Of a stretch of DNA of 64,000 bases, positions 1 to 9,700 are shown piece after piece. Source of the stretch: HGM13233 sp964478515 (GTDB taxonomy: Bacteria > Bacillota > Clostridia > Oscillospirales > Ruminococcaceae); contig CAYZIL010000006.1 of assembly GCA_964478515.1 (NCBI GenBank), positions 11,915 through 75,914 of the forward strand, written 5' to 3'. Position 1 is the stretch's first letter; each line of letters opens with the position of its first letter. The translations under genes were made by a program, and so were the position numbers. The notes under the pieces were generated by a model, which did not search any database, had not been told where the DNA came from, and saw only the letters and a program-made list of their open reading frames with translations.

Positions 1-41
1 ACGCCCAAAAAGCTTGCGAATCGCAATATTTTTTACACATC

Positions 42-79
42 AAAACGGCGCCGGCAATTAAGTCCGGCGCCGTTTTTTT
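42..79 (+). terminator. Rho-independent terminator, possibly bidirectional
   Basis: A 13-bp stem (42-54 with 64-76) of GC-rich sequence flanks a 9-nt loop and runs into seven T's on the plus strand. It would end a plus-strand gene lying left of the window. It also sits just after the stop of the minus-strand copZ, where a shorter T run (four) follows on the other strand, so it may serve both. Confidence 0.75.
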
Positions 80-93
80 GTACTGCGGGTCAG

Positions 94-300
94 TCAGTGG
101 TCGAGATTTTCGTACCCGGTCTGCTCAACTGCGTTTGCGAGCGCAGCGAGCGGCACGTCGCCGTCGCAAACTACCAGCGCAGTGCCGTCGGTATAAGACA
201 CCCTCGCGCTACGCACGCCGGGTACGGCCTCCAGCGCTTTTTTTACCCGTCCGGCACAACCGTCGCACATCATGCTGCCGATATGAAGAAGATGCTCCAT
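94..300 (-). CDS. copZ: Copper chaperone, heavy-metal-associated (HMA) domain protein
   Basis: A 68-residue protein made of a single HMA fold. The metal-binding loop MMCDGC (Cys12, Cys15) is the canonical CxxC of CopZ/Atx1 chaperones, which carry Cu(I) in the cytosol to a P-type ATPase. It lies 6 bp after the copA stop on the same strand, so the two genes form an operon, which supports the copper assignment over a generic heavy-metal one. The length is normal for the family. Confidence 0.87.
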   Translation of the reverse strand: MEHLLHIGSMMCDGCAGRVKKALEAVPGVRSARVSYTDGTALVVCDGDVPLAALANAVEQTGYENLDH

Positions 301-306
301 TTTAAA

Positions 307-2529
307 TCAGTTCCTTTCAAGATTGATGTAATTCAGTCTCAGCGCGTTGGTAACGACGCATACGGAAGACAAAGACATTGCCGCCGCGGCAATAGCCGGG
401 CTTAGCAGCGTTCCGCCCAACGCGTAAAGAACTCCGGCGGCGACCGGGATGCTCACGCAGTTGTAACAGAACGCCCAGAAAAGATTTTGACGAATATTGC
501 GTATAACGGCGCGCGACAGCCGGATAGCTGCCGGAACCGCGTCGAGCGAACTGCCCATAAGGACGATGTCGGCAGAACATACGGCGATGTCCGAACCGCT
601 GCCGATTGCTATGCCGATGTCGGCGCTGGCGAGCGCCGGCGCGTCGTTTATTCCGTCGCCAACCATTGCTACGGTGCGGCCGTCGCGGCGCAGTTTTTGT
701 ACGGCGGCGGCTTTGTCGCTGGGCAGAATTCCGGCCTCGACGCTGTCGACGCCCACCTGCTTTGCGACCGCTGCCGCGGTGAGAATGTTGTCGCCGGTAA
801 GCATAACCGTGCGCACGCCCATGTCGCGCAGCGTGCCCACGGCGTGGGCGCTGTCGTTTTTAACGGCGTCGGCAACACAAATAAGGCCGAGCAGGCGGTC
901 GTCGGCGGCAAAATACAGCGGGGTATTTCCCGCCGCGGCGCTCAGTTTTGCCTGGGCGTCCATTGCGGCGGTGTCGATATTGCTTTGCTGCATCATTGGC
1001 AGATTGCCGCCGCTGATGAGCCGGCCGCCGACTCTGGCGGTCATGCCGCCGCTGACAGCGGTGAAATCGGTGCATTCCTGCAGTTTCAGACCGCGCGCAA
1101 GCGCCTCGCGCACAACGGCGGCGCCGAGCGGATGCTCGGTAAAGCGCTCGGCGGAGGCGGCGCTGAGCAGCAAAGCCGTGTCAGAAAGACCGTCGACAGG
1201 GAAAACATCGGTGACGCGCGGCACGCCGCAGGTTATTGTGCCGGTTTTGTCAAGCGCGACGGTGTCGATGTCGCGCGCTTTTTGCAGTGCTTCGCCGTCT
1301 TTGAATAAAATGCCCATTGCGGCGCCGCGGCCGGTGCCGACCATAATGGAAGTCGGTGTGGCCAGACCCAGCGCGCACGGACAGCTTATTACCAGCACGC
1401 AGACGAATATGTTAAGAGCAAAAGCGAAGGTTGCGCCGCACAGCAGCCAAATTACCATTGCCGTCAGCGCGACGGCCAGCACTGCCGGCACAAACCAGCC
1501 GGCCACTGTGTCGGCAAGGTGCTGTATTGGCGCTTTGCTGCCGGCTGAGCTTTCGACTATGCGAATAATACCAGAAAGGGTGCTGTCCTCGCCGACACTG
1601 GTGGCGCGCACACGCAGCGCGCCGGTAATGTTTATTGTGGCGCCGGTGACGTGTTCACCGACGGTCTTTTCCACCGGTACGCTCTCCCCGGTGAGCATGG
1701 ACTCGTCGACTGCCGAGCTGCCTTCGGTTATTTCGCCGTCAACCGGTACGCGCGCGCCGGGCTTGACAAGGCAGACGTCGCCGCGCTCAACGAGTTCCAG
1801 AGCCGTTTCGGCAAAGCTGCCGTCGCTCTGCAAGACCAGCGCTGTGGGCGGCGCCAGCGAGTAAAGGCGGGCAATGGCCTCGCCTGTGCGGCTTTTTTGG
1901 CGCATCTCCAGCGTCTTGCCGACGCTTATAAGGGTCAAAATCATTGCCGGCGAGTCAAAATAGAGCGACTGTGAGCCGCCGAAAAGCAGTGCGCCGACGC
2001 TGTAAAGGAAAGCGGCCGCGGCGCCGAGTGTGACCAGCGAGTCCATGTTGGGGCGCAGCTTGACGAGCGCCGTGAAACCGTCTTTGAGCAGGTCGCGGCA
2101 AATCACCAACACCGGCACGCAAAGCACCAGCTGCACGGCGCCGTTGAGTACGCGATTAACGGCCGGCAGCAGCGCGTTTGGGTAGGGCAGCGCAAGCATT
2201 GGACCCATAGCGACATAGATAAGCGGCAGTGAAAACGCAATTAAAACCCACAGTCGCCGCAGGGCGCGGCGGTATTCCTCGCTTTTTTCGCGGGTGAGGT
2301 TTTGTCTTGGCGCGGCGGCGCTGAACATAGTAAAACCGGCGTGCTCAACTGCCGCGCGAATGTCGTCCTCGCTGCCGAGCCGGTCGTCGAAAGTGACCGA
2401 AAGCTTTTCGGTAGCAAGGTTGACGCCGGCGCTGCGCACGAATTCCAGCCGGCCGACGGCGCGCTCAACGGCGCGCGAGCAGGCGGCGCAGGACATTCCT
2501 CCGATTGAGTAGGTTTCGTTTTTGACCAA
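307..2529 (-). CDS. copA: Copper-translocating P1B-type ATPase
   Basis: A P-type ATPase of about 740 residues that exports Cu(I) across the membrane. In order it has an N-terminal HMA domain with GGMSCAAC near residues 10-17, transmembrane helices, the actuator loop with TGES (about 280), the ion-binding CPC in a membrane helix (about 383, the Cu/Ag signature), the phosphorylation site DKTGT (about 427) and the hinge motif GDGINDAP near 640. I chose the TTG at 2529 because AAAGGTG lies six bases before it; a GTG at 2538 is in frame but has no ribosome-binding site. copZ follows. A palindrome upstream (2542-2566) is a likely copper-responsive operator. Confidence 0.93.
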   Translation of the reverse strand: MVKNETYSIGGMSCAACSRAVERAVGRLEFVRSAGVNLATEKLSVTFDDRLGSEDDIRAAVEHAGFTMFSAAAPRQNLTREKSEEYRRALRRLWVLIAFSLPLIYVAMGPMLALPYPNALLPAVNRVLNGAVQLVLCVPVLVICRDLLKDGFTALVKLRPNMDSLVTLGAAAAFLYSVGALLFGGSQSLYFDSPAMILTLISVGKTLEMRQKSRTGEAIARLYSLAPPTALVLQSDGSFAETALELVERGDVCLVKPGARVPVDGEITEGSSAVDESMLTGESVPVEKTVGEHVTGATINITGALRVRATSVGEDSTLSGIIRIVESSAGSKAPIQHLADTVAGWFVPAVLAVALTAMVIWLLCGATFAFALNIFVCVLVISCPCALGLATPTSIMVGTGRGAAMGILFKDGEALQKARDIDTVALDKTGTITCGVPRVTDVFPVDGLSDTALLLSAASAERFTEHPLGAAVVREALARGLKLQECTDFTAVSGGMTARVGGRLISGGNLPMMQQSNIDTAAMDAQAKLSAAAGNTPLYFAADDRLLGLICVADAVKNDSAHAVGTLRDMGVRTVMLTGDNILTAAAVAKQVGVDSVEAGILPSDKAAAVQKLRRDGRTVAMVGDGINDAPALASADIGIAIGSGSDIAVCSADIVLMGSSLDAVPAAIRLSRAVIRNIRQNLFWAFCYNCVSIPVAAGVLYALGGTLLSPAIAAAAMSLSSVCVVTNALRLNYINLERN

Positions 2530-2541
2530 TGTAAACACCTT

Positions 2542-2566
2542 TAATGTAAAATTATATTCTACATTA
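2542..2566 (-). promoter_or_regulatory. Palindromic operator overlapping the copA promoter
   Basis: TAATGTA and TACATTA form a perfect 7-bp inverted repeat separated by 11 nt, 13 bp upstream of the chosen copA start. Two TATAAT-like hexamers in the minus orientation overlap it, so a bound repressor would block transcription. TACA/TGTA half-sites occur in CopY-type copper operators, but the spacing here differs, so the cognate regulator is unknown. Confidence 0.5.
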
Positions 2567-2726
2567 TATCACCGGCACGGCGGGCAATTGTTAAAATTTT
2601 GAGTATCACCTGTAAAATTAACAGCGCCCCAGGCGCGAAATGATAACAAACAGCAGTGGCGTGGCAGCGGAAGTTTTGTAATATATGACGATATTTTTAC
2701 CGAACCCGCAGAGACGTGCATTTTGC

Positions 2727-2735
2727 TGTTATAAT
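2727..2735 (+). promoter_or_regulatory. Extended -10 promoter of the MATE gene
   Basis: TGTTATAAT is an extended -10 element with a perfect TATAAT, 27 bp before the start codon. No good -35 is visible at 17 bp, as is usual for extended -10 promoters. Confidence 0.5.
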
Positions 2736-2762
2736 ACAATAAATAAAATTAAGGACAAGAAG

Positions 2763-4142
2763 ATGTCACAAGAAATAAAACAAAACAAAATGGGAGTTAT
2801 GCCGGTTGGCAGCTTGCTGGTGAGAATGGCACTGCCGCTGATGCTCTCAATGCTCATTCAGGCGCTGTACAATATTGTGGACAGCATTTATGTTGCGCGC
2901 ATTTCCCAAGACGCGCTGACGGCAGTGTCTCTCGCCAGTCCCATGCAGATGATAATGATATCGCTGTGCATAGGAACTTCCGTCGGCTTCAACTCGCTGG
3001 TCTCGCGCAGTCTCGGCGCGCGGGAATTTGAGCGGGCAAATATAGCGGCCGGAAACGGTCTGCTGCTGGAAATGCTCTCGTCGCTGCCATTTATTATTTT
3101 CGGGCTGTGCGGCTGCGGCTGGTACTTCAGCTTTTTCACCTCAAACGCAAGTATTGCCGGTATGGGCGAGGAGTATCTCTCGCTGGTAATGGTGCTTTCG
3201 CTGGGCGTGTTTGCTGGCGTTGCCAACGAGAAGCTGCTGCAGTCGACCGGCAAGACAATGGCGGCCATGTTTGTGCAGCTTTCGGGTGCGGTGACTAATA
3301 TTGTTCTCGACCCGATAATGATTTTCGGGCGGTACGGCTTTCCCGAAATGGGCGTGCGCGGCGCCGCGCTGGCAACGGTTATCGGTCAGTTCGTCGCCAT
3401 GGCGGTCGGTTTTGCGGTCAATATTGTTTACAACAGCGAAATTAAGCTGCGCTGGCACTGCTTGCGACTGCACAAACAGACAGTAAAAGAAATATACCGC
3501 GTCGGTCTGCCGTCAATAGTCATGCAGGTGCTTAACCCCGTAATGACGCTGGTGCTCAACAAGATACTTATTGGTTTTACAGACACTGCCGTGGCGGTGC
3601 TGGGGGCCTATTTCAAGCTAAACAGCTTTGTATATATGCCGCTTTTCGGCATAAACAGCGCCGTAATACCGATTGCCGGCTACAACTACGGAGCCCGCGA
3701 CAAAAAGCGGATATACAAAACGGTGCGCTGCGGCATTATTTTCGGCTGCGCGATTATGGCGCTGGGGACGGCGGCTTTCGAGCTTGTGCCCGACCGGCTG
3801 CTGGCGCTGTTTTCGGCCGGCGAGGAGATGCTGAGTATCGGCGTGCACGCTTTTAGGGTCATCGGAATTTGCTTTATCCCGTCGGCGGTGTCCATAATTG
3901 TGGCCGGTTCGTTCCAGGGCATTGGCAAGGGATACCTGAGTTTGATTAATACGCTTACCCGCCAGCTTTTGGTGCTGCTGCCGTCAATATTCATTCTCGC
4001 CGCGGTGGCCGGTTTGGACGGCGTCTGGTGGTCGTTCACAGTCGCGGAGGCGGTGGGATTTACCATGACGCTTTTGCTGTGGCGCCACTGCGACCGCCGT
4101 TATATCTCCGTTCTGGAAAAGCCGCAGGCAAAAGAAGCCTGA
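2763..4142 (+). CDS. MATE family efflux transporter
   Basis: A 459-residue integral membrane protein with about twelve hydrophobic segments arranged as two halves. The N-terminal LVRMALPLMLSMLIQALYN and the following ISQDALTAVSLASPM are typical of MATE (multi-antimicrobial extrusion) proteins, which expel cationic drugs or metabolites by Na+ or H+ antiport. The ATG at 2763 was chosen over one 26 codons upstream because AAGGA precedes it and the family starts here. It is monocistronic, divergent from copA. The substrate cannot be read from sequence. Confidence 0.88.
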   Translation: MSQEIKQNKMGVMPVGSLLVRMALPLMLSMLIQALYNIVDSIYVARISQDALTAVSLASPMQMIMISLCIGTSVGFNSLVSRSLGAREFERANIAAGNGLLLEMLSSLPFIIFGLCGCGWYFSFFTSNASIAGMGEEYLSLVMVLSLGVFAGVANEKLLQSTGKTMAAMFVQLSGAVTNIVLDPIMIFGRYGFPEMGVRGAALATVIGQFVAMAVGFAVNIVYNSEIKLRWHCLRLHKQTVKEIYRVGLPSIVMQVLNPVMTLVLNKILIGFTDTAVAVLGAYFKLNSFVYMPLFGINSAVIPIAGYNYGARDKKRIYKTVRCGIIFGCAIMALGTAAFELVPDRLLALFSAGEEMLSIGVHAFRVIGICFIPSAVSIIVAGSFQGIGKGYLSLINTLTRQLLVLLPSIFILAAVAGLDGVWWSFTVAEAVGFTMTLLLWRHCDRRYISVLEKPQAKEA

Positions 4143-4254
4143 GCGCCGCAGCGCGCTGTAAATTTTAACAACACCTGAAAGCGTGGCTTTTACGCGGCCT
4201 AAGGGCAAAAGTGCTGCCGGCGCCGCAAGACGCTTGTGGCAGCGGTAAACGAAC

Positions 4255-4480
4255 TAAGTCTGAATAAATATCAGTGTGCTGCGTTTTGAGCACAAATAAC
4301 GTTTTTTGTAAGAGGCAAAAAGAACGTTACGGCTCGCCCTGTGCTTCCGGATACCCCGTTGAGCCCTTAACGGTGAGAGGGGGAACCTCTTGAGCCTTTT
4401 AGAGCTCCGCGCCTGCGGCGCGAAGCTCGTTTTCGTTGACGGTGCTTTTGTGTTACCGGGGCGCTTAGCAACACCTTGCA
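4255..4480 (+). repeat. Degenerate intergenic repeat with central hairpin (copy A)
   Basis: The 452 bp between the MATE gene and the transketolase terminator hold no convincing gene. The stretch resembles, in inverted orientation, the sequence at about 51190-51430. Shared blocks are a CTTGAGCC motif, a palindrome around CGCGCC/GGCGCG (here 4402-4428) and TTTTCGTTG just after it. A looser match with a TGAGCA motif and ACGTTTTT-type blocks lies about 100 bp before the palindrome. The hairpin is conserved while its bases differ, as expected of a family of mobile or structured intergenic repeats. Confidence 0.5.
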
Positions 4481-4534
4481 CCGCGGCCGGTTTTTTAGAC
4501 CTTCGCCGCGGCAAAGAGCATAAGACTGAATCAG

Positions 4535-4576
4535 AAAACAAAAATACCCGCCGTCCGGTGAGGACGGCGGGTATTT
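4535..4576 (-). terminator. Terminator of the transketolase operon
   Basis: A perfect 15-bp stem (4542-4556 with 4562-4576) with a 5-nt loop. On the minus strand it is followed by a T-rich tail (TTTGTTTT). It lies 19 bp after the end of the transketolase C-terminal gene. Confidence 0.88.
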
Positions 4577-4594
4577 GCAAATTTTTGCGTGTGT

Positions 4595-5557
4595 TTACTT
4601 GCGGGCGATAACGTCCTTGGCGGCGGCGACGACATCCTCGACATTCATGCCGAAAACGCCGCGCAGATAGCTCGCCGAGCCGACCTCGCCGAACTTTTCG
4701 CGCGCGCCGATGCGCTGCATGGGAACAGGGCAATGCTCGCCGAGCGTCTCGGCTACGGCGCTGCCCAGGCCGCCGATGACATTGTGGTTTTCCGCAGTGA
4801 CGACGGCGCCGCATTTTTCGGCAAGTTCCACGACCAGTTTTTCGTCAAGAGGCTTGACGGTAAACATATCGACAACGCTGGCCTTTATGCCCTCGGCAGC
4901 CAACTTTTCGGCGGCGTCGAGCGCGGTGCACACCAGCAATCCGCAGGCAAAAATGGCGACGTCGCTGCCCTCGCGCAGCAGGTTGCCTTTGCCGATTTCG
5001 AAGCTGCTGCCGTGCTCGTAAACCGCCGGAACGGCTTTGCGCGCGGTGCGCATATAGTAGACGCCGTCGCGCTTGGCAAGCTCGGGAACGAGGTAGGCCA
5101 TCATGGCGCCGTCGGTAACGTCAATGACGGTGGCGCCGGGCACGGCGCGCATAAGCGCCATGTCCTCGAGCGGCATGTGGGTGCCGCCGTTGTATTCGGC
5201 GGCAATGCCCTCGTCAGAGCCTATCATGCGCACGTTGTTTTTGGCGTAGGCGGCCGACAGAAACACCTGGTCAAAGCAGCGGCGGGTGGCAAAAACGCCG
5301 AAGGTGTGGGTGAAGGGCTTTTTGCCGACGGCGGACATGCCGCTGGCGACGCTGATCATGTCACCCTCTTGAATGCCGCAGTTGATTATGCGGCCGGGAA
5401 ACTCGTCTTTGAGTTTGGCGGTGCTGAACGAGGACATCAAGTCACTGTCGAGATAGACGACGTCCGGGTCGCTGCGCATGGTTTCAGCGAGCGCGGCGGC
5501 AAATTCGTCGCGAACGGCCTTTTCGCCGTCCTGGCCGTTATAAATCATTTTATACAT
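4595..5557 (-). CDS. Transketolase, C-terminal subunit
   Basis: A 320-residue protein carrying the pyrimidine-binding and C-terminal domains of transketolase. It completes the thiamine-diphosphate enzyme that moves two-carbon ketol units between sugar phosphates in the non-oxidative pentose phosphate pathway. The start has AGGAGG upstream, and the gene lies 14 bp after the N-terminal subunit gene. Transketolase split into two adjacent genes is common in Clostridia and archaea. The E1-type transketolase/DXS C-terminal fold is recognisable from VDMFTVKPLDE and the GGLGSAVAE segment. Related split enzymes acting in other sugar pathways cannot be excluded. Confidence 0.9.
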   Translation of the reverse strand: MYKMIYNGQDGEKAVRDEFAAALAETMRSDPDVVYLDSDLMSSFSTAKLKDEFPGRIINCGIQEGDMISVASGMSAVGKKPFTHTFGVFATRRCFDQVFLSAAYAKNNVRMIGSDEGIAAEYNGGTHMPLEDMALMRAVPGATVIDVTDGAMMAYLVPELAKRDGVYYMRTARKAVPAVYEHGSSFEIGKGNLLREGSDVAIFACGLLVCTALDAAEKLAAEGIKASVVDMFTVKPLDEKLVVELAEKCGAVVTAENHNVIGGLGSAVAETLGEHCPVPMQRIGAREKFGEVGSASYLRGVFGMNVEDVVAAAKDVIARK

Positions 5558-5571
5558 AATCCCTGTACCTC

Positions 5572-6399
5572 CTACGCTTTCAGCTCGGCAAGCTGCTCTT
5601 CAAGATACGCTATCATCTTGTCGAATGCTTCCGGTTTGAGCTTCATGTGGTGGTTGCTGGCGGCGTTTTCCACGTCCGGCACGCCGGCGCCCTTGACGGT
5701 GTCAAGGATTATTGCGGTCGGCTGTCCCTTAAAGGCCTTGGCTTTTTCGACAGCGGCGGAAACTTCGGCGGTGTCGTTGCCCTTGACGCGGATGACGTTC
5801 CAGCCGAAAGCGGTAAACTTGTCGCCGAGGTCGCGCGGGTCCATAACGTCCTTGCAAAAACCGTCGAGCTGCTTTTTGTTGCAGTCGACAAAAAGGGTGA
5901 GGTCGTCAAGCTTGTAATGCGCGGCAAATTCTGCCGCCTCCCAGACCTGGCCCTCGTCGCTCTCGCCGTCGCCAATAATGGCGAAGACGTTGCGGCCGCT
6001 GCCCTGAACGCCCATGGCCATGCCGGTGGCAAGGCCGATGCCCTGGCCGAGCGAGCCCGTGGTCATGTCGATGCCGGGCGTCTTGTTGCGGTCGCAGTGG
6101 CTGGGCAGGCTGGTGCCGGGCTGGTTAAGGGTGGCCAGTTCTTCAATGGGGAAGAAGCCCTTGAGCGCCAGCGTGGCGTAAATAGCGGGGCCGGCGTGAC
6201 CTTTGGAACACACCAGCAAGTCGCGCTTGTCCCACTGGGGATTTTTAGGATCGTACTTCATGGCGCCGCCGTAAAGCACCGCCAGGGTGTCGACGATGGA
6301 AAGCGCGCCGCCAAGATGGCCGAACCCGCGAGAGGCGACGCATTTTACCGTCTCAAGCCGGATTTCGGCTGCGAATTTCTTCAGATCTTTGTCATTCAT
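5572..6399 (-). CDS. Transketolase, N-terminal subunit
   Basis: A 275-residue protein with the thiamine-diphosphate-binding half of transketolase. The GDGESDEGQVWEAA segment followed by the Asn-containing VDCNKKQLDG is the ThDP/Mg2+-binding motif (GDG...N). SKGHAGPAIYATLA and TGSLGQGIGLATGMA are family signatures. It pairs with the downstream gene to make one active enzyme. The ribosome-binding site GAAGGAGA precedes the ATG at 6399. It is divergent from rpoB across a 349-bp intergenic region. Confidence 0.93.
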   Translation of the reverse strand: MNDKDLKKFAAEIRLETVKCVASRGFGHLGGALSIVDTLAVLYGGAMKYDPKNPQWDKRDLLVCSKGHAGPAIYATLALKGFFPIEELATLNQPGTSLPSHCDRNKTPGIDMTTGSLGQGIGLATGMAMGVQGSGRNVFAIIGDGESDEGQVWEAAEFAAHYKLDDLTLFVDCNKKQLDGFCKDVMDPRDLGDKFTAFGWNVIRVKGNDTAEVSAAVEKAKAFKGQPTAIILDTVKGAGVPDVENAASNHHMKLKPEAFDKMIAYLEEQLAELKA

Positions 6400-6587
6400 T
6401 CGCTGCTATCTCCTTCAGAAGTGATACAAGTGTCAGTTTATCATCTCTGCAATGCAGTGTCAATCAATGAATCTGCTGTGGCACGACGCCTGGCGGCAAA
6501 TTGCGGCAGAAATGCGCGCTTTGGAAACACCCGGGTGAGTTGTCAATTTATTTGTGAGAAATGCTTAAAAATATTGACACAAAATTG

Positions 6588-6616
6588 TTGACATAGACGA
6601 AATGACCTCTTATACT
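6588..6616 (+). promoter_or_regulatory. Sigma-A promoter of the rpoBC operon
   Basis: TTGACA (6588-6593) and TATACT (6611-6616) are separated by exactly 17 bp. This near-consensus promoter lies 132 bp before the rpoB start and leaves a long 5' leader. The 349-bp region 6400-6748 otherwise shows no gene; no rplJ or rplL precedes rpoB. Confidence 0.85.
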
Positions 6617-6748
6617 TATAAAGTATGCTTTAATATGGATGAGTTCGCGGTTCGGTGTGCGCAAAACGCGCAAAAAACGCCAAAGTTTCGACCGCGGCGA
6701 CGTTTCCTTTTAGTATATATTTAATTTATGGAATGGGAGTGTCAGCCA

Positions 6749-9700
6749 ATGTCAAGTCCGCATCCGGTAAAACTCGGCAAGACCGAAAGAATGAGCTTTT
6801 CCCAGATCAAAGAAGTTCTGGACATGCCTAACCTCATAGAGGTGCAGAAAAACTCATACAGGTGGTTTTTGACTGACGGCCTCAAAGAGGTCTTTAGGGA
6901 CATATCCACAATAGAGGACTACACCGGCAACCTGGTGCTCGATTTTATTGATTACGAACTCAAAGAGGACTCCCCAAAATACAGCGTCGCCGTCTGCAAG
7001 GAGCGCGACGCCACTTACAGCGCGCCGCTGTTCGTTCGCGCGCGCTTGTACAACAAGGAGACCGGCGAAATAAAAGAGCAGGAGATCTTCATGGGAGATT
7101 TCCCGCTGATGACCGACAGCGGTACCTTTATTATCAACGGCGCCGAGCGCGTTATTGTCTCGCAGTTGGTGCGCTCGCCCGGCGTCTATTTTGACGAGAC
7201 GCGCGACAAAAGCGGCAAGCGGCTTTACGCCGCCACCGTTATTCCTAACCGCGGCGCCTGGCTTGAGTACGAGACCGACGCCAACGACATATTCTATGTG
7301 CGCATTGACAAAAACCGCAAAATGCCGCTTACGGTATTGCTGCGGGCGCTGGGTCTGGGCACCAACCAGGAGATACTCGACTTCTTCGGCGAGGACCCCC
7401 GCATAATTGCGACTCTGGAAAAGGACACAACCACCAACCAGGAAGAAGGCCTGCTCGACACCTACCGCCGCCTTCGCCCCGGCGAGCCGCCCACGGTTGA
7501 CAGCGCCAAAACTCACCTCAACAATCTGTTTTTTGACGCGCGCCGCTACGACCTTTCCCGTTTCGGCCGCTACAAGTACAACAAAAAACTGTCGCTCACC
7601 CCGCGCATATACGACAAGGTCGCGGCGCGCGACATTATCGCCCCGCTGACCGGAGAACTGTTGGTTGCCGCCGGCGAGACTATCACCCGCGACAGCGGCG
7701 ACGCCGTTGCCAAAAGCGGCGTGTCCGTCGTCTATGTCACCGTGGAGGACAAGGAGATTAAGGTCATCTCCAACGGCATGGTCGACATCAACGACTTTAT
7801 TGACCTTGACTGCGAGCCGCTCGGCATAGCCGAAAAGGTAAGCTTTGCCGTACTGCGCGATATTCTGGAAAAATCGCTGCCCGAAAAGGAACTCAAGCGC
7901 GAGATTCGCACGCGCGCCGACGAACTGGTACCCAAACACATTACGGTGGACGACATTTTCGCGTCAATGAATTACCTCAACGGCATTGACAGCGACATCG
8001 GCACCACAGACGACATAGACCATCTCGGCAACCGCCGCATCCGTTCTGTGGGCGAGCTGCTGCAAAACCAGTTCCGCATCGGTTTTGCGCGCATGGAGCG
8101 CATTATTCGCGAGCGCATGACCATCCAGTCGCAGGAGGCGGAAAACGCCACGCCGCAGTCCCTTATCAACATAAGACCTGTTGTGGCGGCAATAAAAGAG
8201 TTTTTCGGTTCCTCGCCGCTGAGCCAGTTCATGGACCAGACCAACCCGCTTGCCGAGCTGACGCACAAGCGCCGTCTTTCGGCACTCGGACCCGGAGGCC
8301 TGTCCCGTGACCGCGCCGGTTTCGAAGTCCGCGACGTTCATTACAGCCATTACGGCCGCATGTGTCCTATAGAGACCCCCGAAGGCCCGAACATAGGACT
8401 TATTTCGTACCTCGCCACCTTCGCCAGAATAAACCGTTACGGATTTGTTGAGGCGCCCTATCGCCGCGTCGACAGACAGACCGGCATAGTCACCGACGAG
8501 GTCGTGTATATGACCGCCGACGTCGAGGACGAGTACATTGTCGCTCAGGCCAACGAGCCGCTCGACGAGCAGCACCGTTTCGCCCGCAAGCGCGTCAACG
8601 TCCGTCACCGCGACGAAATTATTGAGTCCGACCGCGAAAAGGTCGACTTTATGGACGTCTCGCCGAAGATGGTCGTTTCGGTCGCCACGGCGATGATACC
8701 CTTCCTCGAAAACGACGACGCCAACCGCGCGCTGATGGGTTCCAACATGCAGCGCCAGGCGGTGCCGCTGCTGATGCCGCAAGCGCCTATTGTCGGCACC
8801 GGCATGGAATATAAGGCCGGCACCGACTCCGGCGTCATGGTAATGTGCAAAAAAGCCGGCACGGTGCGCAGCGTCAGCGCCGACCTCGTTGTCGTAGACA
8901 ACGACGACGGCACGACCGGCGAGTACCAGATAATCAAATTCCTGCGTTCCAACCAGGGCACCTGCTTCAACCAGCGGCCGATAGTGACCAAAGGCGAGCG
9001 CGCGCAGCCCGGCGACGTCATTGCCGACGGCCCCGCCACCGACAAGGGCGAAATATCGCTGGGCAAAAACGTCCTGATAGGTTTTATGACCTGGGAGGGC
9101 TACAACTACGAAGACGCCGTGCTGATTAACGAAAAGATAGTTCGCGACGACGTTTTTACCTCTATACATATAGAAGAGTACGAGCTTGAGGCCCGCGACA
9201 CGAAGCTGGGACCCGAGGAAATAACCCGCGACATTCCCAACGTCGGCGAGGATGCGCTGCGCGACTTGGACGAGCACGGCGTAATCCGCATCGGCGCCGA
9301 GGTTACGGCCGGCGACATTCTCGTAGGAAAAGTCACGCCCAAGGGCGAGACCGAGCTTACTGCCGAAGAGCGGCTGCTGCGCGCCATCTTCGGCGAAAAG
9401 GCGCGCGAGGTGCGCGACACCTCTTTGCGCGTGCCGCACGGCGAGTACGGCATAGTTGTTGACGTAAAGGTGTTCACGCCCGAAAACTGCGACGAGCTCA
9501 ACCCCGGCGTCAATATGGTCGTGCGCTGCTACATTGCCCAAAAGAGAAAGATTTCCGTCGGCGACAAGATGGCCGGCCGACACGGCAACAAGGGCGTCGT
9601 CTCGCGCATACTGCCCGAGGAGGACATGCCCTTCCTGCCCGACGGCACGCCGCTCGACATAGTGCTTAACCCGCTGGGCGTTCCCTCGCGAATGAATATA

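Noticed and set aside
4589..5917. 442-residue plus-strand frame opposite the transketolase genes
   Set aside because: Both transketolase subunits on the other strand are clear; the frame spans two genes and has no family resemblance.
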